From contig JAFMSR010000003.1 in NCBI GenBank assembly GCA_022818135.1, positions 29,105,404 through 29,169,403 of the forward strand: a stretch of DNA of 64,000 nt. Direction: 5' to 3'. This DNA comes from Saxidomus purpurata. Lineage: Eukaryota > Mollusca > Bivalvia > Venerida > Veneridae. This document shows, one piece after another, positions 13,200-26,199 of the stretch; position 1 is the first letter of the stretch, and every line of letters begins with the position of its first letter. The notes under the pieces were generated by a model. It was not told the origin of the DNA. It worked only from the letters and a program-made list of their open reading frames with translations, and did not search any database. Made by a program: the position numbers and the translations under genes.

Positions 13200-13240
13200 G
13201 ATGATGATGATAAAAGTGACGACGACGACGAAGAGGATGT
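12779..13240. repeat. GAT/GAC trinucleotide repeat tract inside the pogo-like element
   Basis: About 460 bases of degenerate (GAT)n with GAC and GAG variants, purest at 13150-13210. It lies just upstream of the transposase start. The long Asp-rich, Met/Ile-rich or Ile-rich open frames across it are an effect of the repeat. Confidence 0.9.
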
Positions 13241-14081
13241 TTTGTTTAATGACAACGAAAACGACAACGGCTCGTTGAATGTTTCGATTTGTATAATTTT
13301 ATTTTTGGCTGTGTACAAATTCTTTAACATGGAAGTGATCTAGATATCAAGTCATAAATCAACAAAATAATTAAGAAATAGTTTTATTTAAGAAAATATT
13401 TACATTTAGATTTATTCAAGAAAATATAAGACATGAAAAACTTAAAGAATGTAGGTGTCCTTAGTTTTTTTGACAAAAGAAACTAGTAGAGAAAGTACGG
13501 ACACTTTTTTTTTTCTTACGATTTTAGACCAAATTTATTTTTTAAAAGGCTATCTTCACTCTTGAAACGTCAAATAATGTTTAATAAGAATGTTATACAA
13601 AACAAAATAATAAAATATATGTTATAAACACCTGAATTTCAGGTTTTGTGTCCTACGTTTGAATCGTTCCCGCTTTCACACTTTTGTTATGAAGGAAGAG
13701 AAAGTGAGGGTGTAGATTTCGCGCATGTCAATATCTGTTGATTATTCTTTGCCGAGTTGCGGTTACTGAAAAATAAAAGTACTAGAAACACACAGGCTGA
13801 AAAACGTCTCCCTCCACCTGAGAATCGACCAGGATCAGTCGAAATGAAAGTAAAAGTAAGTGTTGTCCGTACTTACCCATCAGTCCGTACTTACCCGGAT
13901 TGCCCAAAATGTCTTACAAAATGTTATGTATTGATTCTATGTGATATGGTGACAAAAAGTGAAAACTATACGTATTAATGCAACTTGTGACTGTCCAATA
14001 ATCATTTGTCCATATTTAGGTTTTTCACCATGTTTCTAAATTTGATAGAATTCTTTAAAGCATTTTCGGTGTATTCCGACA

Positions 14082-15785
14082 TCATATTTTGAACATCTCG
14101 TTCGGCATTGTTTTGGTTTGGGAAAGACGCACTTCATTTGATAGCTTTGCATAATGCCTTCTTCCATCCAGTCTGATGTGATCAGTCAAAGGGGGGGCTT
14201 TCTTCCCACTTTTGGGGGCCCGGGGGGAATAATAAATTAAACACCCCTTTTTAAAATATAAAAAAAAAACAATATTTTTCCACATTCTGGTCCACCCGAT
14301 CCAAACTGCCTATGGTCTGGTCATCATCATCTAGTAGCTTGTTGTAACGGTTCAACACCATGGCAGTTAGACACCACATTGACTATGTTGTTATCAATCC
14401 ACCTGACAACCGAGGGACCTTTATTTGCATAATACCACTTGTTGAATGTCCCTGTTGAGTTTTTGACATTTTCTATGTGGATAATATTCCACTCTATTCG
14501 CACGAATTGTAACTGTGCATGATATACCTATGTCTGAGTTTATTCACCAGTTCCAGTGATGTAAAAAGAGTACCAAATGTAAAATGATATGCGGTGTCCT
14601 TTTGTTATTCGGACATCAAGTCCATGACCACTGCATCGCCTATACCAAAGGAATTTGTGTCTCGTGTTTGGTGATGTCCCTTTGTTCATTGATTCGTCCA
14701 AAATTGAAGAACATAGTCCAGAGTTGTCGTCAGAGCCCACATTAATTTTATAACCGAATCAAATTTGTTTCTGCGGATACACTGCTTTGCTCCATGACGT
14801 CCGTAGTAAAGAATCATACTTACATCTATTGATATATTTCTTTCTTTTACAAAATACAACAAGAAACGTTCATTTAGCATGAATAGCAGTAGTCTCACTT
14901 TGCTAAATCTATCATTTTATATTAAGAGAGTTGTTGCCGCTTAAATGTCGCTCTGACTATCTCTTGTCATTGTTAATGATATTGCTTCGTTACGAACATC
15001 TTCATCGTTACTCCAATATTGCCTCAATGTATCCAAATATAAGCAGTATGGCCAGACACGATCTACCTTCTTGATGTGATGCTGAGAATGAATGGTTACA
15101 TTTCTGCCTGCATATCTAATACATGTATTCTGTTGAACAAGCATGATAATCATTGTCAAAGAATAAATTGAAGAATATGTCAGTCTTTTGTGGAAATCTA
15201 TTTGTATCTACATTGGAGTGCCAAATGAATCGCTCCCTGTTCTGGTCAGGTATATCTGTATCATGTCACATTCGTTTAACTTGTACAGGCCGTTTTGGTC
15301 ACAGCACAGGCTCCCTCGGAGCCACCATGACCTGAGTTTTTTTTAAGAGGAAGAGTCTGCCATGTTGATGTTTGTTTGCAGTTCGTATTCATCTATGTCA
15401 GAATTATGCTCAGCAGAGCTATACATATCTCAGCTATTCCCTTGCTGTGGAAAAAAATATGAATTATGCAATTAGCGATTAACAAACAGATATGTTTTAA
15501 CTAAAACTGATTACTGACTTAGCATAATATATGTTTTATACTGTAGCTTCGCTATTTACTAATATCACTTCTATCTAGATGCATCACTGTCACTGATGCT
15601 GGTTGGTCTAACTTGCGTCCACTTAGGTTATTATACCCCACGTTATTGTCCTCAATAGCACTATCTTCAACGGAGGATGGTCGAATCTGTATGTCTGCCG
15701 CCTCCATCCTCAAGCATTGAAATAGTCTCATATACAGTATACTTTCACTATGTATTTTTAGGCATATGGGACAAAAAGTAGCCAT
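14082..15785 (-). pseudogene. PiggyBac-family transposase relic (copy A)
   Basis: Minus-strand fragments in the order expected for piggyBac transposase (DDE_Tnp_1_7). An acidic N-terminal stretch lies at 15785-15552. Next come YWSNDEDVRNEAISLTMTRD (15159-14941) and SMILYYGRHGAKQCIRR with YVLQFW (14898-14686). VVRWIDNNIV.VVSNCHGVEP lies near 14350-14420, and a tail with TDHIRLDGRRHYA follows. Fragments lie in different frames with several stops and the glutamate expected before SM..Y is Val, so the copy is inactive. The internally deleted relative at 36.3-37.2 kb shares both ends. Confidence 0.8.
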
Positions 15786-16740
15786 TTAGTAGACACATAG
15801 TCAATAAATCATGATAATTTAACAGAAACATTTTCAAATAAATACTGCTGCTGAATGACAAGATACATAGTATACAACAAAATGTCATCAAAAGAAAATG
15901 GGACACTCCTTACATCTTGCCGATTATATTCTCCAAACATAAATAATGTGTTCATTGAATGTAATAACCATTCTGTACCAAATCACTACCCACCAATTGT
16001 AAAACAACAATTTTACATGGAATAATAAATCTTTTTACGGTACTGCAATATATTTTAAAACGCTGATCTGGAATGTATACAGTAGAGATTCCGCTATAAC
16101 GACCACCTTCCGCACTTTTGATAAATGGTCTTAATAGTGGAATGGTCTCAATAGCGAGTTAACTTAATAGACCCATCTGTCATGAATGACAATACTCTAG
16201 TGTCAGCCTAATCATACTTTCCTTTTGCTTTCTGTACAGTAAATATGTACGATAAACAAAATGAGAGAAAATAAAAATGTATACATGTAGTTTAAACTTT
16301 AAGGGTAAGTAGTAAAACTACATGTAGCAAATGATTTGTGCTTTTGAAGTTATTTAACTTGACATGAGATTTAGAGAGTGCCTCTGGACAAAAGCTCTGC
16401 ACGGTATAATTAAAGTAACAAAAAGTCGGAAATTTGATATTTTTATTCACGGTTGTGAAAACACAAGAACTTCATCATTATTAAATCGATTTACAATGTT
16501 TCAAGTAGTGGTGGTCTTATACATCAAGGGTGCAGACAATCTGAATTTTGAACATTTCGCTTTGAAGGGGACAGTTTTTGCCCATAGAACGCAGTGGTGT
16601 CATACGGATATATCAACGTGTATATTTACTTACTTTTCAATGACATCCAAAGAAGTTACTGCTGGGCTGAAACGTTTATATAAGCATGTTGTTGAGGAGT
16701 TCTGTGGTTGGAAGTGCTGCACAAACACTAACCTTGATAC
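15786..16740. other. Flank shared with 37.2-37.8 kb and 43.8-44.0 kb; no supported gene
   Basis: Bases 15820-16480 match about 37230-37780. Bases 16505-16740 match 43795-43980. The 126-codon open frame at 16364-16744 spans this junction, has no recognisable domain and is broken in the other copy. A short stretch at 16080-16170 (TATAACGACCACC and complement-like TGGTC motifs) looks like a transposon fragment. Confidence 0.5.
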
Positions 16741-16744
16741 ATGA

Positions 16745-17770
<1,026 letters not shown>

Positions 17771-17821
17771 GCAGAAACGTAAGCTTTACAGAATGGTTTT
17801 CGAAATGAGATACAATATTTT

Positions 17822-20785
17822 ATGAGCGTCAATTTGGTAGGTAGTAGGTAGTTGGTAGTTGGATATTCGAATAACCAACTACCTACTAGTTGGTAGTTGG
17901 TTATTCGTAATTCCAAACTATATAACAGCTGGTAGTTGGTAACTCAATACACTATCACCAGAATGAAATGTTCAAACACACAATACCCCTTCCTTAACAC
18001 AGAATAAAGCAGGGGGCCTAGTTGGTTATTCGCGTGAATCTCCAACTACCAACCAGAAGGTAGTTGGTAATTCGAACTTTGCATGTATTCCTCTCAAAAA
18101 AGAAAGTATTTTTCCGGAAAAAATGTAACTGATATATAACAAGATAGATGTGTTCTACAACATGGCAACACCCCCTTTTCCCTGTGTGCACTAGGGGACT
18201 CAGTTGGTTATTCACGTAAATCCCCAACTACCAACCAGAAGGTAGTTGGTAATTCGAGCTTTGCATGTATTCCCGTCAAAAAAGAAAGTATTTTTCCGGA
18301 AGAAATATAACGGAAATATAACAAGATAGATGTGTTCTACAACATGGTAACACCCCTTTCTCTCTACGTCCACCAGGGGACTTAGTTGGTTATTCGCGTG
18401 AATCCCCAACTACCAACCAGAAGGTAGTTGGTAATTCGAACTTTGCATGTATTCCTCTCAAAATAGAAAGTATTTTTCCGGAATAAATGTAACGGATATA
18501 TAACAAGATAGATGTGTTCTACAACATGGCAACACCCCTTTCTCCCTGTGTGCACTTGGGGTCTCAGTTGGTTATTCGCGTGAATCCCCAACTACCAACC
18601 AGAAGGTAGTTGGTAATTCGAACTTTGTATATATTCCTCTCAAAAAAGAAAGTATTTTTCCGGAAGAAATGTAACGGATATATAACAAGATATATGTGTT
18701 CTACAACATGGTAACACCCCCTTTTCCCTACGTCCACCAGGGGACTCAGTTGGTTATTCGCGTGAATCCCCAACTACCAACCAGAAGGTAGTTGGTAATT
18801 CGAACTTTGCATGTTTTCCCGTCAAAATAGAAAGCATTTGTCCGGAAGAAATGTAACTGATCTATAACAAGATAGATGTGTTCTACAACATGGCAGCACC
18901 CCCTTCTCCCTATGTGCTCTAGGAGACTCAGTTGGTTATTCGCGTGAATCCCCAACTACCAACCAGAAGGTAGTTGGTAATTCGAACTTTGCATGTTTTC
19001 CTGTCATAATAGAAAGTATTTTTCCGGAATAAATTTTACTGATATATAACAAGATAGATGTGTTCTACAACATGGCAACACCCCCTTCTCCTTATGTGCA
19101 CTAGGGGACTCAGTTGGTTATTCGCATGAATCCCCAACTACCAACCAGAAGGTAGTTGGTAATTCGAACTTTGCATGTATTCCCGTCAATATAGAAAGTA
19201 TTTTTCAGGAATAAATGTAACTGATATATAACAAGATAGATGTGTTCTACAACATGGTAACACCCCCTTCTCCCTACAAATACCAGGGGACTCAGTTGGT
19301 TATTCGCGTGAATCCCCAACTACCAACCAGAAGGTAGTTGGTAATTCGAACTTTGCATGTTTTCCCGTCAAAATAGAAAGTATTTATCCGGAAAAAAATT
19401 AACGAATATATAACAAGATAGATGTGTTCTACAACATGGTAACATTCCATTTTCTCTACGTCCACCAGAGGCCTCAGTTGGTTATTCGCGTGAATCCCCA
19501 ACTACCAACCAGAAGGTAGTTGGTAATTCAAACTTTGCATGTATTCCTCTCAAAAAAGAAAGTATTTTTCCGGAATAAATGTTACTGATATATAAGAAGA
19601 TAGATGTGTTCTACAACATAGCAACACCCCCTTCTCCCTGTGTGCACTTAGGGACTCAGTTGGTTATTCGCGTGAATCTCCAACTACCAACCAGAAGGTA
19701 GTTGGTAATTCGAATTTTGCATGTATTCCTCTAAAAAAAAGAAAGTATTTTTCCGGAAGAAATGTAACTGATATATAACAAGATAGATGTGTTCTACACC
19801 ATGGTAACACCCCCTTCTCCCTACATCCACCAGGGGACTCAGTTGGTTATTCGCGTGAATCCCCAACTACCAACCAGAAGGTAGTTGGTAATTCGAACTT
19901 TGCATGTTTTCCCGTCGAAATAAAAAGTATTTTTTTCGGAATAAATGTAACGGATATATAACAATATACATGTGTTCTACAACATGGCAACACCCCCTTC
20001 TCCCTACGTCCACCAGGGGACTCAGTTGGTTATTCGCGTGAATCCCCAACTACCAACCAGAAGGTAGTTGGTAATTCGAACTTTGCATGTTTTCCCGTCA
20101 AAATAGAAAGCATTTTTCCGGAATAAATGTAACGGATATATAACAAGATAGATGTGTTCTACAACATGGTAACACCCCCTTCTCCCTTTCATCCACCAGG
20201 GGACTCAGTTGGTTATTCGCGTGAATCCCCAACTACCAACCAGAAGATAGTTGGTTATTCGAACTTTGCATGTTTTCCCGTCGAAATAAAAAAGTATTTT
20301 TTTCGGAATAAATGTAACGGATATCTAACAATATACATGTGTTCTACAACATGATAACACCCCTTCTCCCTGTGTGCACTTGAGGACTAAGTTGGTTATT
20401 CGCGTGAATCCCCAACTACCAACCAGAAGGTAGTTGGTAATTCGAACTTTGCATGTATTCCTCTCAAAAAAGAAAGTATTTTTCCAGAAGAAATGTAACT
20501 GATATATAACAAGATAGATGTGTTCTACAACATGGTAACACGCCCTTCTCCTTACACCCACCAGGGGACTAAGTTGGTTATTCGCGTGAATCCCCAACTA
20601 CCAACCAGAAGGTAGTTGGTAATTCGAACTTTGCATGTTTTCCTTTCAAAAAAGAAAGTATTTTTCCGGAAGAAATGTAACGGAAATATAATAATATCCC
20701 TACATCAACCAGGGGACTCAGTTGGTTATTCGCGTGAATCCCCAACTACCAACCAGAAGGTAGTTGGTTATTCGGATTTTTGAAT
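17822..20785 (+). repeat. Left arm: terminal repeat plus about 15 units of 182 bp
   Basis: Units repeat every 182-183 bases from about 18010. Each has GTTGGTTATTCGCGTGAATC, then the short palindrome CCAACTACC/GGTAGTTGG around an 8-base loop, then TTGGTAATTCGAACTTTGCA, an A-rich stretch, ATATATAACAAGATAGATGT and a CACCCCCTTCTCCCT block. Units are highly similar, with variants such as GTGTGCACT versus CGTCCACCA interspersed. Confidence 0.95.
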
Positions 20786-21764
20786 GTTTTTTTTACTGAA
20801 AACAGAAAGTTTTTTTCAGTAATTACTGTAGCGGATATATTACCAGATAAATGTTTTACTGTCATTTGCATCATCTTTAAAGAGCATGCACCACGAGCAA
20901 ATACGCAGTACGTTATCAAGTAAAAATTTCACCTATATAGCGCCGAGCTTTTTAGAATTTGAGCACAAAGTGCTGCGAATTTTAAAGAAGTCTGTCTGAC
21001 TAAGATCTAGGATCTAGTGCTAGTCCGTGTACATTTAGTACTTCCCATGTACTAACCTTTTCCTTTGGATGAATATAAAGGTACCAACACGAAAAGGAAA
21101 TGAAAGGGCTTCAATGTTCACTACCATTATTTCATATCTTGTTAAAATCAAATGTTCTATATGTTTCAACTACGTTACTATCACTAACAACTGGATGTAC
21201 ATTTAATTCCAAGTAATATTTGTAATTATGTACTTTTACGTCAGAAAAAATGACGTGCGTTTATATTTGTTTGGAAATCAAACATTACATTTACTGGATT
21301 ACAATAAAAAGGACAGCTGTTATTTAGACAAGAACCATCTATCACGGTGTTGACAGTATGTGTTTATGAGAAATTTAGTAGTAACACAGGCCATTTTTAA
21401 GTTGATGTAGCATGAATTTAACCGACGACATCGTGGAAAAGAACAAAAGTCAAAAATATTTTGTTCCGCTAGATCCAATTCAATACAACAATAACAACAA
21501 CAACAACAACCATTTTACAATAAACCCAGTCTTGGCTTGCCAACCCTGTTTCTCTCATGTAGCTGTACTGCATATTATCAAACGCACTCGTAAATACTTT
21601 ACAGACGTAAAGCATGTCTGCTTTAATCCCTGTACGAAAAAAATACGAATATCAGTGTGTTGTAATTATTTGATACATATATAATCACTATTTCGAAAAT
21701 GAATGATATATCTCAGCAGTAATCCGTTGTTATTAAATGATTAACAAGTATCTTATTACATGCA
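20786..21764. other. Unique centre of the foldback element
   Basis: About 980 bases not repeated elsewhere in the window. One open frame of 90 codons (21412-21684, plus) carries an (AAC)n-encoded Asn run; it has no recognisable domain and no clear coding evidence. No transposase motif was seen. Confidence 0.7.
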
Positions 21765-24375
21765 AAGTTCGAATAACCTACTACCTTTTGGTAGGAAGTT
21801 GGGGATTCACGCGAATAACCAACTGAGTCCCCTGGTGGAAGTAGGAGAAAGGAGGTGTTACCATGATGTTGAATACATTTATCTGGTTATAGATCAGTTA
21901 CAGTTATTATTGAAAAAAGCTATCTGTTTTACTTGAAATACATTCAAAATCCGAATTACTAACTACCTTCTGGTAGGTAGTTGAGGATTCACGCGAATAA
22001 CCAACTGAGTCATCTGGTGGATGTAGGGAGAAGGGAGTGTTACCATGTTGTAGAATACATCTATCTTGTTATAAATTAGTAACATTTATTTCAGATAAAT
22101 ACTTTCTCTTTTGACGGGAAAACATGCAAAGTTCGAATTACCAACTACCTTCTGGTTGGTAGTTGGGGATTCACGCGAATAACCAACTGAGGCCTCTGGT
22201 GGACGTAGAGAAAAGGGAATGTTACCATGTTGTAGAACACATCTATCTTGTTATATATTCGTTATTTTTTTCCGGATAAATACTTTCTGTTTTGACGGGA
22301 AAACATGCAAAGTTCGAATTACCAACTACCTTCTGGTTGGTAGTTGGGGATTCACGCGAATAACCAACTGAGGCCTCTGGTGGACGTTGAGAAAAGGGAA
22401 TGTTACCATGTTGTAGAACACATCTATCTTGTTATATATTCGTTAATATTTTTCCGGATAAATACTTTCTGTTTTGACGGGAAAACATGCAAAGTTCGAA
22501 TTACCAACTACCTTCTGGTTGGTAGTTGGGGATTCACACGAATAACCAACTGAGTCCCCTGGTATTTGTAGAGAGAAGGGGCTGTTACCATGTTGTAGAA
22601 CACATCTATCTTGTTATATATCAGTTACATTTATTCCGGAAAATACTTTCTATATTGACGGGAAAACATGCAAAGTTCGAATTACCAACTACCTTCTGGT
22701 TGGTAGTTGGGGATTCACGCGAATAACCAACTGAGTCCCCTAGTGCACATAGGGAGAAGGGGGTGTTGCCATGTTGTAGAACACATCTATCTTGTTATAT
22801 ATCAGTAAAATTTATTCCGGAAAAATACTTTCTATTTTGAGAGGAATACATGCAAAGTTCGAATTACCAACTACCTTCTGGTATGTAGTTGGGGATTCAC
22901 GCGAATAACCAACTGAGTCTCCTAGAGCACATAGGGCGAAGGGGGTGTTGCTATGTTGTAGAACACATCTATCTTGTTATATATCAGTTACATTTCTTCC
23001 GAACAAATGCTTTCTATTTTCACGGGAAAACATGCAAAGTTCGAATTACCAACTACCTTCTGGCTGGTAGTTGGGGATTCACGCGAATAACCAACTGAGT
23101 CCCCTGGTGGACGTAGGGAGAAGGGCGTGTTACCATGTTGTAGAACACATCTATCTTGTTATATATCCGTAACATTTATTTCGGAAAAATACTTTCTTTT
23201 TTTGAGAGGAATATATGCAAAGTTCGAATTGACAACTACCTTCTGGTTGGTAGTTGGGGATTCACGCGAATAACCAACTGAGTCCCCAAGTGCACACAGG
23301 GAGAAGGGGGTGTTGCCATGTTGTAGAACACATCTATCTTGTTATATATCCGTAACATTTATTCCGAAAAAATACTTCCTATTTTGAGAGGAATACATGC
23401 AAAGTTCGAATTACCAACTACCTTCTGGTTGGTAGTTGGGTATTCACGCAATAACCAACTGAGTCCCCTAGTGCACACAGGGAGAAGGGGGTGTTACCAT
23501 GTTGTAGAACACATCTATCTTAGTTACATTTATTCCGGAAAATACTTTCTATTTTGAGAGGAATACATGCAAAGCTCGAATTACCAACTACCTTCTGGTT
23601 GGTAGTTGGGGATTCACGCGAATAACCAACTGAGTCCCCTGGTGGATGTAGGGAGAAGTGGGTGTTACCATGTTTTAGAACACATATATCTTGTTATATA
23701 TCCGTAACAGTTATTACGGAAAAATACTTTCTATTTTGACGGGAAAACATGCGAAGTTCGAATTACCAACTACCTTCTGGTTGGTAGTTGGGGATTCACG
23801 CGAATAACCAACTGAGTCCCCTGGTGGACGTAGAGAGAAAGGGGTGTTACCATGTTGTAGAACACATCTATCTTGTTATATATCAGTTAAATTTCTTCCG
23901 GAAAAATACTTTCTTTTTTGACGGGAATACATGCAAAGCTCGAATTACCAACTACCTTCTGGTTGGTAGTTGGGGATTCACGTGAATAACCAACTGAGTC
24001 CCCTAGTGCACACAGGGAAAAGGGGGTGTTGCCATGTTGTAGAACACATGTATGTTGTTATATATCCGTTACATTTATTCCGGAAAAATACTTTCTTTTT
24101 TGAGAGGAATACATGCAAAGTTCGAATTACCAACTACCTTCTGGTTGGTAGTTGGAGATTCAAGCGAATAACCAACTAGGCCACCTGCTTTATTCTGTGA
24201 TAAGGAAGGGGTATTGTGTGTTTGAACATTTCATTCTGGTGATAGTGTATTGAGTTACCAACTACCAGCTGTTATATAGTTTGGAATTACTAATAACCAA
24301 CTACCAACTAGTAGGTAGTTGGTTTTTCGAATATCCAACTACCAACTACCTACTACCTACCAAATTGACGCTCAT
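21765..24375 (-). repeat. Right arm: about 13 inverted 182-bp units plus terminal repeat
   Basis: Inverted counterpart of the left arm. It ends with the same 185-base terminal block and CCTACCAAATTGACGCTCAT. Some units carry small deletions (for example near 23521) and the innermost units (21770-22130) are the most diverged. Confidence 0.95.
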
Positions 24376-24387
24376 CAATATTTTTAT

Positions 24388-24960
24388 AAACAGTAGGCAT
24401 AAGAATGTTCTAATGGAGAAACTTAACAAATATTGATAGAAATGTTTTATTTGTTTGGCAATCCGGTGTGATAAAAGAGCATCGTTTGGCAATATTAGAA
24501 TGAAGAATTGAAGAATGGATTGAGTTTACTTAATGACATACAGCCTGTTTTAAACAGTATGCCTAAGTACGTTCTCATGGAGAAACTTAACAAAAATTGA
24601 TATATTTTTTATTTATATGACACACCATCTGAAAAAAGAGCATATTGTGCAAATATGGGTATGCATATTCTTCTGCAGAAACAAATACAATATAGAATGA
24701 ATTAGTTTAGTGCTATACGATATGCTTTTTTCTCTTTATTAAACAATATGCCTAAGCATGTTCTGATGGAGACACTAAACAATCAAATATAGAATATTTT
24801 CAGCTTAATAAATTTTATCCGACAACTAAGAATATATCAATAGTCTGTCTGGGCATAGTTCCAATCAAATCCCAGAGAAACTAAACAAAAAAGAGTAGAA
24901 TAAATTTGAAATGTTTATCTTTCAGTTGACAAACAATGGTCACACTAGATAAAAAAAGTA
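24388..24960. repeat. Four degenerate tandem units of about 100-190 bp
   Basis: The block AAACAGTAKGCMTAAG, TTCTRATGGAGAAACTTAAC recurs at about 24388, 24550, 24743 and 24840 with growing divergence. It lies directly beside the foldback insertion. Confidence 0.7.
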
Positions 24961-25959
24961 TTTAGGACAGTCAAAGGAGTAACCCCAATGCTCCATTCCC
25001 TGGTCCATCATTTATATACTGGTTTCATTTTCTATCATTTGCATAGTGCTCTTATTTCTTTTCAGTTGTGTCTTGTCCTGTGACAGTTAAAAGGTGTCTA
25101 TTGCAATTTACCTGCATAATATTGAAGTGCCGAGCGTTTCAGCTGAGAAAACATGTTAAGGCACTATGACATTTTCGCAAAGAATGTGCAATATGTAAAT
25201 TTGTTCCATTACCGGTTTTCTTCGAATATGCCTGACAATGCTAACTATGGATATAATATTTACCTTACTTTTAGTTTGAGAAGATTTTCTTTTTCTCTTT
25301 TATTTGTAAGAGATACTTATTCATAAAGTAGATTCTTACTATGCGTAGTAAAACTCGTATGTGCAGAACTCGTGGGTCTTTTTCTCTAGGAAAGGACTGT
25401 AATAGTATAGTAATACACTTAAAGTAGAATGCTTGTGTATAGAGCATAACAAAAATAAAATGATAATTTGGATTCACACACCAAACAGTCATATTAATCA
25501 GACATTCAGTGGCGGTGATTCATTAGGTTTTCCTAGACATTTAGTTTGGATATTTGAATACGCTTCTCGGCGCGGTTGTCATTCATCTCAAACAGTGCTG
25601 CTTGGCGTCACATTGCCATGACTGTATGCAGCGGCTTAGAGTTGTCGACGTTGGGGCCGAAAAGCACTTGAAAACAAAAACATAATAACAAGGTCAACTT
25701 GTTGCCGTTGTTGACCTACTTTAGGCAACCAATCACATTCTGTTGGCAATTTGTGTCAGGTAGAACTGGGTTACGAAGTTCAGAACTTGTTGAGAGACTT
25801 AACGGGGTCTCCGTTTTTGTGTTAGTATTACTTAAAAGTATCTAGTCTGGTAACAAGACCGTTACAAAATCAATTCAATTCGAACAGATGTTAGTACTGA
25901 GAGCGGGTTATGGACTGAAGGACCCATCGAATAGTGAGATAGTGAGAGTTTCTGTACAG
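24961..25959. other. Unique intergenic stretch, nothing recognised
   Basis: No exon, RNA gene or clear repeat was found here. The junction with the duplicated block lies near 25960. Confidence 0.5.
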
Positions 25960-26089
25960 CAGAAATTTATTTTATATCCAGAGTTTCTTTCACAATGTTT
26001 GTTGAAATACTATAAAATTTAAAATTATTTACCAGTTATCTTATTTGTACTTGTAGACTAATACTTGACAGATTATTAACAAATAGAGG

Positions 26090-26137
26090 AAATGCAAATC
26101 CTACGCAGCAAATCACCGCAAAACAAACTTTCATCAT
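26090..26137 (-). pseudogene. Truncated copy of Kazal exon 1 (signal peptide)
   Basis: The minus strand reads MMKVCFAVICCVGFA from ATG 26137, closely matching exon 1 at 1962-1917. The splice donor present in the first copy is missing, and no Kazal-domain exon follows before the homology stops near 25960. A TATA-like ATATAAAAG (about 26175-26183) is retained upstream. It is therefore a promoter-plus-signal-peptide relic. Confidence 0.8.
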
Positions 26138-26199
26138 TAAATGGCGTTGATATAAAACACAAGATGAGAATGGAACTTTTATATGTTCCAGAATTGATA

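Larger units (their letters stand above)
9956..13903 (-). mobile_element. Pogo-like DNA transposon with decayed transposase
   Basis: Terminal inverted repeats GCAATCCGGGTAAGTACGGA at 9956 and its complement ending at 13903. The core GGGTAAGTACGGAC recurs subterminally (about 10144, 13493, 13866). The unit encloses a minus-strand transposase relic. The insertion interrupts sequence that is continuous at 36.26-36.35 kb apart from about 25 bases, so the paralogous site shows the state without the element. No clear TA target duplication was seen. Confidence 0.85.
17813..24384. mobile_element. Foldback-type element with tandem-repeat arms, 6.55 kb, 9-bp target duplication
   Basis: The element body is 17822-24375. 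It is flanked by the direct repeat CAATATTTT (17813-17821 and 24376-24384). The extreme ends are inverted copies starting ATGAGCGTCAATTTGGTAGG. About 185 bases of terminal sequence are shared, followed inward by long arrays of a unit of about 182 bp: some 15 units on the left and some 13 inverted units on the right. A centre of about 980 bp is unique. The 9-bp duplication and subrepeat-built arms fit foldback or Mutator-like non-autonomous elements; the superfamily assignment is inference because no transposase is present. Confidence 0.9.

Noticed and set aside
12747..13343. Long Met/Asp-rich open frame, and the Ile-rich frame on the other strand
   Set aside because: Translation of the degenerate GAT repeat; only the stretch starting at 12769 on the minus strand belongs to the transposase.
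16364..16744. 126-codon open frame
   Set aside because: It spans a junction of blocks that are separate in the other duplication copy, with no recognisable domain. Possibly a chance ORF.
18018..20597. A series of 60-90-codon open frames with near-identical sequence (MGIHANNQLSPLV...)
   Set aside because: They are the 182-bp satellite read in one orientation. 182 is not a multiple of three, so successive frames shift and cannot form one protein, and the mirror set on the other arm is in the opposite strand. No splice or start context was seen.
21412..21684. 90-codon open frame in the centre of the foldback element as a transposase
   Set aside because: Too short, Asn run from a simple repeat, no catalytic motif.
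17822..24375. Regular repeats that might look like a CRISPR array
   Set aside because: The whole 182-bp unit is repeated with no variable spacers, it is present in inverted arms, and the DNA is eukaryotic.
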